From Planctomycetota bacterium (lineage in GTDB: Bacteria > Planctomycetota > UBA1135): DNA of 24,253 nucleotides. Every line of letters begins with the position of its first letter. Within the stretch, counting starts at the first letter, position 1. The translations under genes and the position numbers were made by a program. The notes beneath the pieces are model-generated. The model was not told the origin of the DNA, did not search any database, and saw only the letters and a list, made by a program, of their open reading frames with translations. Shown in pieces: positions 17,619 through 24,253 of the stretch. The DNA is taken from contig JALUUN010000622.1 of NCBI GenBank assembly GCA_027021325.1, positions 1 to 24,253 of the forward strand. Direction: 5' to 3'.

Positions 17619-18632
17619 TTGGAGGTCCTCCGCGGTCTGGAGAGCCTGCCGGCGCCGGTGGCGGCGCGAGGAAGCGTCGTCACGGTGGGAGTCTTCGACG
17701 GCGTCCACCTGGGCCATTTCGCCGTCCTGCGGCGGGTCGTGGAGCGGGCGGCGGAGCGCGGGCTGGGACCGGCGGTCGTCACCTTCGCTGCCCACCCCAA
17801 GGAACTCCTCACCGGCCACGCCCCGCCCACGGTCACGAGCCTGGAGCACCGTCTCCTCCTCTTCCGGAGGATCGGTCTGGAGACCGCCCTGGTCCTGGAC
17901 TTCGGGCCGGAGATCCGGGATCTGCCGGCGGAGGGCTTCGTCCGCCGGATCCTCGTGGAGGGCCTCGGCGCCCGCGGTCTGGTCCTCGGTTTCGACAGCA
18001 AGTTCGGGCGCGGCCGGGAAGGGACCGTGAAGAGCCTCCGGCCTCTCGCCCGGAGCCTGGGCCTGGACCTCGAGGCCGTGGGTCCCCTCCGGCTCCAGGG
18101 GCGGGCGCTTTCGAGCACGGCGGTGCGCGAGGCCGTCTCCCTCGGCGAACTGGAACGGGCCGCCGCCATGCTCGGGCGTCCGGTGAGCCTCCTGGGAACC
18201 GTGGTCCGGGGCGACGGCCGCGGCCGGGAACTCGGTTTCCCCACCGCCAACCTGGACCTGCACCACGAGCTGAAACCTCCGCCGGGGGTCTACGCCGCCC
18301 TGGCCCGGATCCGCGGCCGCGAGGGGCTCCTGCCCGCGGCGGTGAACGTCGGCGTGCGGCCGACCTTCAACGAGGGAGAGCCCGGGGTCGAGGTCCACCT
18401 CCTGGAAGGCGGCGGCGACCTCTACGAAAGGGACCTGGAGGTCTTTTTCCTGGAGCGCCTGCGGGGCGAGGAGCGCTTTCCGGACCCGGAAGCCCTGGCG
18501 GCGCAGATCCGGCGCGACGTCGAGGCGGCCCGGGCCGCCGCCGCCCGGGCGCCGGAGCGCTGGCGGATCCCCGGCCGCTATCTTCCCATCGAGGGGCCGG
18601 GGCCGGAGAGTCTGGAGCAGGAGCCGGCCTGA
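17619..18632 (+). CDS. ribF: bifunctional riboflavin kinase/FAD synthetase
   Basis: A 337-residue enzyme that phosphorylates riboflavin to FMN and adenylylates FMN to FAD. The N-terminal nucleotidyltransferase domain (about 1-170) has GVFDGVHLGH (24-33), GFDSKFGRGREG and LSSTAVREAV. The C-terminal flavokinase domain (about 185-315) has GDGRGRELGFPTANL and AVNVGVRPTFN, ending with the usual LRGEERFPDPEALAAQI helix. I chose the TTG at 17619, ten bases after def. It is the only available start that keeps the residues before the nucleotide-binding motif, and the N-terminus then matches the family. A short acidic tail follows the kinase domain. Confidence 0.96.
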   Translation: MEVLRGLESLPAPVAARGSVVTVGVFDGVHLGHFAVLRRVVERAAERGLGPAVVTFAAHPKELLTGHAPPTVTSLEHRLLLFRRIGLETALVLDFGPEIRDLPAEGFVRRILVEGLGARGLVLGFDSKFGRGREGTVKSLRPLARSLGLDLEAVGPLRLQGRALSSTAVREAVSLGELERAAAMLGRPVSLLGTVVRGDGRGRELGFPTANLDLHHELKPPPGVYAALARIRGREGLLPAAVNVGVRPTFNEGEPGVEVHLLEGGGDLYERDLEVFFLERLRGEERFPDPEALAAQIRRDVEAARAAAARAPERWRIPGRYLPIEGPGPESLEQEPA

Positions 18633-18665
18633 GGACGGGCTCTGGCCGCTCTTCCGGGGAACGGG

Positions 18666-18671
18666 TATGCT
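18666..18671 (+). promoter_or_regulatory. possible -10 element of the tRNA-Phe gene
   Basis: TATGCT (four of six matches to TATAAT) ends 11 bases before the tRNA 5' end, a normal spacing for a tRNA promoter. A weak CTGGCC lies 18 bases upstream as a possible -35. Cotranscription from ribF is the alternative. Confidence 0.3.
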
Positions 18672-18682
18672 CTCGCGCCATC

Positions 18683-18755
18683 GGGCGGGTAGCTCAGTTG
18701 GTAGAGCAACGGATTGAAAATCCGTGAGTCACCGGTTCGACTCCGGTCCTGCCCA
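18683..18755 (+). tRNA. tRNA-Phe (anticodon GAA)
   Basis: A complete 73-base cloverleaf. The acceptor stem GGGCGGG/CCTGCCC has one G-T pair. The D arm is GCTC/GAGC, the anticodon stem ACGGA/TCCGT encloses the loop TTGAAAA, and the T stem ACCGG/CCGGT encloses TTCGACT. The anticodon GAA reads UUC and UUU. The discriminator base is A. The following bases are CCC, not CCA, so the CCA end is not encoded and must be added by tRNA nucleotidyltransferase. An intrinsic terminator follows 12 bases later. Confidence 0.98.
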
Positions 18756-18767
18756 CCCGGTCCCGCA

Positions 18768-18807
18768 CGGCCGGCCTCCTCCGGGGAAGGCCGGCCGCGC
18801 TCTTTTC
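18768..18807 (+). terminator. intrinsic terminator after tRNA-Phe
   Basis: A perfect 10-bp stem (CGGCCGGCCT at 18768-18777 with AGGCCGGCCG at 18788-18797) encloses a 10-base loop. CGCTCTTTTCTG follows. Position and the short T-run fit termination of the tRNA transcript. Confidence 0.8.
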
Positions 18808-18830
18808 TGCGCCGGAGGACCGCCAGGTCT

Positions 18831-18857
18831 GGAACTTCCGGGAATGCAATATCCTGA
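18831..18857 (+). promoter_or_regulatory. possible ECF-sigma-type promoter of the large lipoprotein gene
   Basis: GGAACTT (18831-18837) is the core -35 sequence known for sigma-E type ECF factors. TCCTGA (18852-18857) lies 14 bases further on, near the position of the ECF -10 (TCTGA-like). The coding sequence starts at 19011, which would leave a leader of about 145 bases. This is pattern resemblance only, and chance is possible. Confidence 0.25.
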
Positions 18858-19010
18858 GGCTCCCCACCACTCCCGCCCTCCCCGCGGAATCCCGTGGAAC
18901 CTCCGCCCGGCGGAGCGGTCCATCCTTAGGGCAGCCGGCCCGCACGCCCGGCTTCTGCCGTCCCCTTCGCCTGTCATCCCCACGTAGCGGCCTTCCGAGC
19001 CGCGCCACGC

Positions 19011-22000
19011 ATGCACGCCCTCCCCATCCCCCACGCAGGGCCCAGGGCCCGTCTTCTCCTGCCCCTCCTCCTCGTCGGTCTGGGCACGGCCTGTGCCCAC
19101 CCGGACCGGGACGGCGGGGGAAGCGGCAGCGCCCCGGCCTCGCCGCCTCCGAACACGCCGCCCTCCGTGGACATCCTGGAGCCTGCGGACGACGTCCAGG
19201 TCCGCCTCGGCAATCCCCTGGAGATCCTCCTCACCGCCGACGACCCCGACAGCGAGGCCGAGGTCTTCCTCTGGTTCGACGCCGACGGCGATCCGGGCAC
19301 GACCGCGGACCAGACGCTCCTCGCCGGCCCCCTGGCCGAGGCCGACGGCGCGGAGATCCCGGTGAGCGTGGACACCACGGGAATGGACGAGGCCACCTGG
19401 ACGCTGGTGGCCACGGCCACCGACGGTGCCTCCACGACGGTGATCCAGGGCCCGCGGGTGGATCTCGTGGACAACGTGGCGCCGACGCTGGTCCTGACCG
19501 ATCCGGCCGGGGACTTCTGCCGCCAGACCGGCCAGGACTTCACAGTCACCGTGGTCGCCGACGATCCCGACGACGTGGCTTCCTTCTGGATCGTCCTCGA
19601 CCTCGACGGCGATCCCGCCACCTCGGGGGACCAGGTCGAGGCCGCCGGCCCGCTGCCCGAGGCCGACGGCGCCGCCGTGAGTGTCACCGTGAGCACCGCC
19701 GGCGTGGCGGAGGGCACCTGGTTCATCCTGGGCCGCATCGAGGACGCCCTCTACGCTCCGGTCTGGGCCGCCGCCGAGGGCCGGCTCACCCTGAGCGGCA
19801 GCGGCTGCCCCCCGTCCATCGTCCTCACCGAGCCCGCCGAGGACACGACCGTCCGGCCGGGCGAGACGGTGCGCGTCGGCTGGATCGCCGAGGACCCGGA
19901 CAGCGTTGCCGAGGTGACGCTCCTGGCCGACGCCGACGGCAGCCCGGCCACGGAAGAGGATCAGGTCTTCCTGGCCGGCCCCCTGCCCGAGGAGGACGGC
20001 GTGCCCGCCAGCCTCGACCTGGACCTGGCCGCGCTCGGCGTCCCCGAGGGCACCTGGTCCATCCTGGGCATCGCCAGCGACGGCGAGCATCCCGACAGCC
20101 TGGACTTCGCGCCGGGGCGGGTAACCCTGGTGGCCGACGAGCCCGGACTCCTCGAGGTCCTGGACCCGGCGGAGGACCTGACCTGGCGCATCGGCGACCC
20201 CCTGGAGCTGCGTGTGGTGGCGGAGGATCCCGATGACGAGGGCAGTGTCAGCCTGTTCCTCGACGGGGACGGGAACGCAGAGACTTCAGACGACCGGATC
20301 CCCCTGGCCGGTCCCTCCCCTGAGGAGGACGGCGAGCTCGTCCTCACCGCCGACACCACCGGGCTGCCCGAGGGGAGCTGGTTCGTCCTCGGCGTCCTCG
20401 AGAGCCGGCCCGGCGTCGAGACCCTGGACTTCGCCCCCGCACGTCTGTGCCTCTGGAGCGAGATCCCGCCGCCGGGCATCACGGCCACGGCCCCGGCCGC
20501 GGACCTCGAGATCGAGGCCGGCGAGGCCTTCCTGGTCTCCTGGATCGCCGAGGACGATGGCAGCGGCCTGGTCGAGGTCTGGGCGGACGCCGACGGCGAC
20601 GCGAGCACCAGCGACGACCGCCTCTTCCTCGGCGGGCCCTACGCCAGCGGCGGCGGCGAGGAAGTCAGCGTCGAGGTCGGGAGCGCCGGCCTGGAACCGG
20701 GCACCTGGAGCATCGCCGTCCGCATCGACAACGGCAGCCCCTGCGCCCCGGTGGAGGACCTGGCGCCCGGCCGGGTCACGGTCCTGGAGCCGAATCCCGA
20801 CTGCGGGATCGCCCTGGGCGGCTTCCACGCCGACACCGCTGCCGCCGTGGCCGTCCTCCCCGACGGCAGCCTGGCGGTGGCCGGCTCCTTCGAGAAGACG
20901 GCCGAATTCGGATCCTTCACCCTCAAGAGCCTGGGCAAGTCCGACGTCTGGGTGGCCCGGATCAGCCCGGATTGCGAGGTCCTGTGGGCGGTCCAGGCGG
21001 GCGGCTTCCTGGAGGACCAGGGCCTGGACGTGGCCGTGGACGCCGAGGGCGGCATCCTCGTGAGCGGCAGCTTCACCGGCGAGGCGGTGTTCGGCGGCGG
21101 TGAGGCCGGCGAGACGGTCCTCAGCGGCCCCCACCGCGAGGAGGCCTTCGTCGCCCGCTTCTTCGACGACGGCACCCTGGACTGGGCGCGGGCCGCCACC
21201 GGCCCCAACGCCGACCTCGGCACCTGCGTCGCTGCCCTGCCCGACGGCTCCGTGGCCCTGGGCGGATGGTTCCAGAAGACCCTGACCATCGAGGACCAGA
21301 CCGTGCAGGCGGGGGCGAACGTCCGCGACGCCTTCGTGGCGGTCTTCGACGGCATGGGGAATCTCCGCTGGCTGGACCACGCCGGCGGCGCCCCGGGCAG
21401 CACCTTCGCCAACGATCTCGCGGCCCTCGGGGACGGCACCGTCGTCATGACCGGCGGTTACCTGGAGACCGCCCTGTTCGGAGCGGGGACGCCCCAGGAG
21501 ACGGTGCTCGAGTCCGTCGCGGGCACCCTGGACGTCTTCCTGGCCGCCTGGGAGGCCGACGGCGCCTTCCTCTGGGCGCGCACCGCCGGCGGCGACTCCG
21601 GCGACGAAGGCCTGGGCCTCCACGCCCTCGCCGACGGGACGCTCCTCGTGGGCGGGCTCTACCAGACCGACGCCGTCTTCGGGCCCGGCGAAGCCAACGA
21701 GACCGTGCTGAGCGTGGTCCACGCCGACGACGCTTTCTGGGGGCGCTGGGAGGCAAACGGCGATCTGCTGTGGGTCGCGGGCGGCGGGGGCATCGGCTGG
21801 GACAGCACCCGCGGCGTCGGAGAGCTTCCCGACGGCGGCCTGCTGGTCACCGGCATGTTCGAGGAGTCCATCACCGTGGACGGAACCACCCTCCTGGCCG
21901 ACGGCGTGAACGACAGCTTCCTCCTCGGCCTGGATCCCGACGGCGCCCTGCGCTGGCTGGTGCGGGCTCCCGGGGCGGGCGATCCGCGCCTCGGGACCAC

Positions 22001-22157
22001 GGGAGTGGCCGGGCTTCCGGACCTGCGGGTGGCGGCCTGCGGCCAGTTCTCGGGCAGCACCAGCCTGGGCGGCGTGGACCTGGACTCCCACGGCGCCAGC
22101 GACGCCTTCCTCCTGGTCCTCCAGCCGGAAGACGGCGGCGGCGGCGGCGGAAACTAG
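19011..22157 (+). CDS. large lipoprotein with five Ig-like repeats and a seven-fold propeller-like region
   Basis: A 1048-residue protein. The signal peptide ends in a lipobox-like LGLGTAC (acylated Cys28), so it is probably a lipoprotein, followed by a Gly/Ser/Pro spacer. Five repeats of 106-111 residues start near residues 51, 157, 267, 378 and 486. Each has a PAEDxxxR-like start, a beta-rich body, an acidic loop of the DADGDPxTxxDQ type, then LAGPLPEADG and GTWxILG. The rest (about 597-1048) has seven ~60-residue units, each with LPDGSLAVAGSF-like and DAFVARxxxDGxLxW-like strands, as in SBBP-type or other beta-propellers. A Gly tail ends the protein. It is probably cell-surface exposed, with a calcium-stabilised stalk and a propeller head. 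I do not recognise a specific function. The gene stands alone. Confidence 0.85.
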   Translation: MHALPIPHAGPRARLLLPLLLVGLGTACAHPDRDGGGSGSAPASPPPNTPPSVDILEPADDVQVRLGNPLEILLTADDPDSEAEVFLWFDADGDPGTTADQTLLAGPLAEADGAEIPVSVDTTGMDEATWTLVATATDGASTTVIQGPRVDLVDNVAPTLVLTDPAGDFCRQTGQDFTVTVVADDPDDVASFWIVLDLDGDPATSGDQVEAAGPLPEADGAAVSVTVSTAGVAEGTWFILGRIEDALYAPVWAAAEGRLTLSGSGCPPSIVLTEPAEDTTVRPGETVRVGWIAEDPDSVAEVTLLADADGSPATEEDQVFLAGPLPEEDGVPASLDLDLAALGVPEGTWSILGIASDGEHPDSLDFAPGRVTLVADEPGLLEVLDPAEDLTWRIGDPLELRVVAEDPDDEGSVSLFLDGDGNAETSDDRIPLAGPSPEEDGELVLTADTTGLPEGSWFVLGVLESRPGVETLDFAPARLCLWSEIPPPGITATAPAADLEIEAGEAFLVSWIAEDDGSGLVEVWADADGDASTSDDRLFLGGPYASGGGEEVSVEVGSAGLEPGTWSIAVRIDNGSPCAPVEDLAPGRVTVLEPNPDCGIALGGFHADTAAAVAVLPDGSLAVAGSFEKTAEFGSFTLKSLGKSDVWVARISPDCEVLWAVQAGGFLEDQGLDVAVDAEGGILVSGSFTGEAVFGGGEAGETVLSGPHREEAFVARFFDDGTLDWARAATGPNADLGTCVAALPDGSVALGGWFQKTLTIEDQTVQAGANVRDAFVAVFDGMGNLRWLDHAGGAPGSTFANDLAALGDGTVVMTGGYLETALFGAGTPQETVLESVAGTLDVFLAAWEADGAFLWARTAGGDSGDEGLGLHALADGTLLVGGLYQTDAVFGPGEANETVLSVVHADDAFWGRWEANGDLLWVAGGGGIGWDSTRGVGELPDGGLLVTGMFEESITVDGTTLLADGVNDSFLLGLDPDGALRWLVRAPGAGDPRLGTTGVAGLPDLRVAACGQFSGSTSLGGVDLDSHGASDAFLLVLQPEDGGGGGGN
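19161..20798 (+). repeat. five tandem ~110-residue protein repeats
   Basis: Within the large lipoprotein, repeats begin at about 19161, 19479, 19809, 20142 and 20466. Aligned by eye, they share an acidic loop (FDADGDPGTTADQ, LDLDGDPATSGDQ, ADADGSPATEEDQ, LDGDGNAETSDDR, ADADGDASTSDDR), a GPLPEADG-like turn and a GTW/GSW strand. The DNA copies are diverged, so this is an old internal duplication and not a recent tandem array. Confidence 0.8.
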
Positions 22158-22338
22158 AGGGAAGACGCGGAACCTCCGCCGCCGCGGGGCCTTCCAGGAA
22201 GGGGGGCCGGGCCCCGGGTGCGGCTCCCACCCTCCCCGGGGCCGGACTCCCGCCGGATCCCCGTCCCCGGAACCGGCCTTCTGCACTAGGCTGGAGGCTC
22301 AGGGGTACCCCCTGCCCCGCCGCTCTCCCCGACCCGCC

Positions 22339-23442
22339 ATGCTCCGTCCCCTCCCGACCTCCGCCGCCGGCCTGCTCCTGGCGGCGAGCCTGACGGCCCA
22401 GAACCAGGTCCACCCCGATCCGGGCCGGACCCCGGTCTTCGCCGGGGTCTACCGGGTCGCCGAAGGCCGCCTGGACTCCACCGTGCCCGGTCCCCAGACC
22501 TGGCCGGCCCTGGTCTTCAACAACAGCCGCCTGGACGGCTACTACGCGGTCCAGGGTGCCGGCCTCACCTGGATCGACGAGGGCGCCCTGGCCGACCGCT
22601 CCACGGGAGCCGCCGGCGCCATGGCCATCGATCAGGTCCACGCCTTCGAGTTCGCCTGGTGCTCCACGGAGCCGGACCCGACCGGGGACGCGGGCAGCTT
22701 CCTCATCAACCTCTACGACGAGGGAACGGTGACCGGCGGACCGGTGCCCGGGGCCACGAGCTGCAGCTACACCCTGAGCGGCCTGCCCCTGGGCGGTCCG
22801 AACGGAGAGCTCCGCTGCTGGGTCGTGCAGGTGGACCTCCAGGGCGCCGAGTGCAGCACCGACGTCAGCAGCATGTTCCGCACCGAGGAGGCGGCCGGAG
22901 CCGGACGCCTCCTGAACTGGAGCATCACCGCCGCCCAGGACCAGACCGGCCCGATGCTCGCCGACGGCGGCTATCGCGTCGCCAACACCTTCCTCGGGCC
23001 TTCGCCGAACGGGCTCGCCCAGTACACCGTCGCCAAGAACAAGCCCGCAAGTTTCTACATGAGGTTCTGGGGGCCGAGCCCCGGCATCCTGACCTACCGG
23101 CCGACGGACGGAAGCGCCAACACCCTGCAGCTCAGCGCCACTTCCAGCGCCGGCGGAACCCAGACGACCTTCAGCTGGAACGGGAGCAAGGGAGGCGGTG
23201 TTCCCTGCTGGTTGATCGCCAGCACCAACCCGACGCAGCGCAACCTCGGCGGCGCCGGCTGGAGCCTCCTGGTGGACCCGAACGCTCTGATCGCGCCCAC
23301 CCCCATCGCCGTCACGGGCAACAGCATGACGGTGAACGCCCCGCCCTCCTCCCTGACGGGCTACTACTTCCAGGTGGTCTGCGGCCACCCCGCCGGCGGC
23401 GCCATGTCCATGCTCGCCAGCAACGGCGCCTGCTTCAACTGA
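22339..23442 (+). CDS. exported protein of unknown function
   Basis: A 367-residue protein with a signal peptide (residues 1-21, ending SLTAQ). The mature part is beta-rich with many Gly, Ser, Thr, Asn and aromatic residues. It has six or more cysteines in places that suggest disulfides (for example around FAWCS, TSCSY, LRCWV, AECST). The C-terminal ~95 residues look like a separate module: a TFSWNG strand, then CWLIASTNPTQRNLGGAGWSLLVDP, and a final strand pair ending with Cys. I recall similar tails on secreted proteins of some planctomycetes, where they may be anchoring or sorting modules, but I know no named family. A stem-loop overlapping the end of the previous gene and a weak TAGGCT box at 22287-22292 are all I see upstream. 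Confidence 0.75.
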   Translation: MLRPLPTSAAGLLLAASLTAQNQVHPDPGRTPVFAGVYRVAEGRLDSTVPGPQTWPALVFNNSRLDGYYAVQGAGLTWIDEGALADRSTGAAGAMAIDQVHAFEFAWCSTEPDPTGDAGSFLINLYDEGTVTGGPVPGATSCSYTLSGLPLGGPNGELRCWVVQVDLQGAECSTDVSSMFRTEEAAGAGRLLNWSITAAQDQTGPMLADGGYRVANTFLGPSPNGLAQYTVAKNKPASFYMRFWGPSPGILTYRPTDGSANTLQLSATSSAGGTQTTFSWNGSKGGGVPCWLIASTNPTQRNLGGAGWSLLVDPNALIAPTPIAVTGNSMTVNAPPSSLTGYYFQVVCGHPAGGAMSMLASNGACFN

Positions 23443-23499
23443 GGCCCCGGCCGCCGGACCCGGAGCGCAGCGAATCCTCCCCCGCCTGCGGCGGGAAAG

Positions 23500-23525
23500 G
23501 CCGGGAGCCCGGCGAGGCTCCCGGC
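23500..23525 (+). terminator. hairpin between convergent genes
   Basis: GCCGGGAGCC (23500-23509) and GGCTCCCGGC (23516-23525) form a perfect 10-bp stem with the 6-base loop CGGCGA. The plus strand continues GCTTCCTTCTC, a weakly T-rich tail. A second 6-bp hairpin (CCCGCC/GGCGGG, 23481-23495) lies just upstream. The pair probably ends transcription of the exported-protein gene and may also block readthrough from nrdJ. Confidence 0.6.
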
Positions 23526-23583
23526 GCTTCCTTCTCGGTCGTTTCGGAGGCTTCCGCTCCCCCGGAAGGGCGCGGGGTGCGGC

Positions 23584-24253
23584 TCAGCACTGGCTGAAGC
23601 CGCAGTCGTAGCACTTGCAGCAGCCCTCCTCGAAGGCGAGGTGGCCGCCGCAGGCCGGGCACTTCACCTTGAAGGCGCCGCCCATGCCGGTGCCGAGCTT
23701 GCCGGTGGCGGCGGCGCCGTTGCTGCCGTTGCCGCCGCTGCAGACGGCCGCCATGGCCGACTCGTCCACCTGTCCGAGGAGGATCTCCTTGAGCCCGAAG
23801 CGCGCCTTGGCGGCCACGTACTTGTGCAGGGCCTTGGCGAGGCCGTCGGCCAGGCTCATGATCCGGCCCTCCTTCGAGGGCACGGTCAGGGAGGAGCCGA
23901 TCCCCTCGAGCTGCTTGAGGGCGAGACCGAGCTCGCCGCCGCAGCGCAGGAAGAGGGAGATCATGCGGCAGATCGCCTCGAGGTCGGAGTTGGCGACGTC
24001 GCCGCCCTTGCCGAGCTGGGCGAAGACCTCGAGCTCCTGATCCTCCTTGGGGTCCACCGAGATCTTGACGTGCATGTTCCCGAAGGGGGTCATCTGCCGG
24101 ACCCGCACGCAGGGCAGGAGCTCGGGCAGCTTCTTCGGCAGGATGCGCCGCTCGGCGGCCGGCGCCGGCTCGGCCGGCTTGCGCGCCTTCTTCTCCTCCA
24201 GCGCCATGGGCTGCATGTCCCGGCAGCCGTCGCGGTACACCGTCACCCCCTTG
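23584..24253 (-). CDS. nrdJ: adenosylcobalamin-dependent ribonucleotide reductase, C-terminal part (cut by window edge)
   Basis: About 222 C-terminal residues of a class II ribonucleotide reductase, which makes deoxyribonucleotides using vitamin B12 with or without oxygen. The gene enters from beyond 24253: the visible sequence begins in the conserved barrel motif KGVTVYRDGCRD, so no start codon should be sought here. The catalytic core lies outside. A variable linker with Lys/Glu/Pro follows, then a TSCPD-type domain (MTPFGNMHVKISVD to about the KAR-FGLKE region). The C-terminal zinc-ribbon-like tail has CPACGG and CCKCYDCGFSQC, whose cysteines probably include the pair that re-reduces the active site. 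The stop at 23584 is intact. Confidence 0.95.
   Translation of the reverse strand, partial: KGVTVYRDGCRDMQPMALEEKKARKPAEPAPAAERRILPKKLPELLPCVRVRQMTPFGNMHVKISVDPKEDQELEVFAQLGKGGDVANSDLEAICRMISLFLRCGGELGLALKQLEGIGSSLTVPSKEGRIMSLADGLAKALHKYVAAKARFGLKEILLGQVDESAMAAVCSGGNGSNGAAATGKLGTGMGGAFKVKCPACGGHLAFEEGCCKCYDCGFSQC

Noticed and set aside
22141..22185. Stem-loop from GCGGCGGCGG and CCGCCGCCGC after the large lipoprotein as a terminator
   Set aside because: The left arm is simply the glycine-codon run at the end of the gene, the loop is 25 bases and there is no T-run.
20286..22286. 666-codon open frame antisense to the large lipoprotein gene
   Set aside because: Its repetitive Ala/Gly/Val/Asp composition is the reverse image of the repeats on the plus strand. 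It has no independent start signal or motif.

Overview
The window is a stretch of very GC-rich bacterial chromosome, almost entirely coding. It has a housekeeping core (RNase III, Mfd, ribosomal protein S20, peptide deformylase, RibF, tRNA-Phe, B12-dependent ribonucleotide reductase) set among genes for secreted or envelope proteins. A diderm envelope is implied by the Exb/Tol-type genes, the SurA-like chaperone and two lipoproteins. The prenyltransferase/squalene-oxidase-repeat protein, the B12-dependent reductase, the large secreted proteins and the frequent lack of Shine-Dalgarno sequences all suggest Planctomycetota or a neighbouring phylum. That placement is inference. I saw no IS element, phage gene, CRISPR array or composition break.

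Layout. 173-4541 (+): a six-gene operon encoding two exported helical/coiled-coil proteins, a short MotA/TolQ/ExbB channel protein, an ExbD/TolR-like protein, a membrane-anchored protein with a long Ala/Pro/Glu linker and an unknown C-terminal domain, and a lipoprotein. 4542-4978: a 437-base gap between convergent genes, containing a strong hairpin. 4979-7065 (-): an ABC-2 exporter (ATPase, then permease). 7135-12181 (+): rnc, mfd and a SurA-like foldase, tightly packed. 12291-13868 (+): a membrane-anchored alpha/alpha-toroid protein whose transmembrane helix carries a TonB-type Ser-x3-His motif. 13956-15815 (-): an exported protein with two copies of one domain. 15990-17015 (-): rpsT and a TPR gene. 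17084-18632 (+): def and ribF. 18683-18755: tRNA-Phe. 19011-22157 (+): a large lipoprotein with five Ig-like repeats and a seven-fold propeller-like region. 22339-23442 (+): an exported protein of unknown function. 23584-24253 (-): the C-terminal part of nrdJ, cut by the window edge.

The most interesting candidate system is envelope energisation. The first operon supplies an ExbB/ExbD-type proton-driven motor with four uncharacterised partners but no recognisable TonB C-terminal domain. About 8 kb downstream, the toroid protein has the N-terminal architecture of a TonB/TolA energy transducer (cytoplasmic N-terminus, Ser39-x3-His43 helix, long charged linker) with a terpene-cyclase-like toroid in place of the TonB domain. 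A functional link between them is a hypothesis. Other points of note are a recurrent TAGAAT/CACAAT -10-like element, two copies of which would give nearly leaderless transcripts, and three exported proteins built from repeats that look undescribed.
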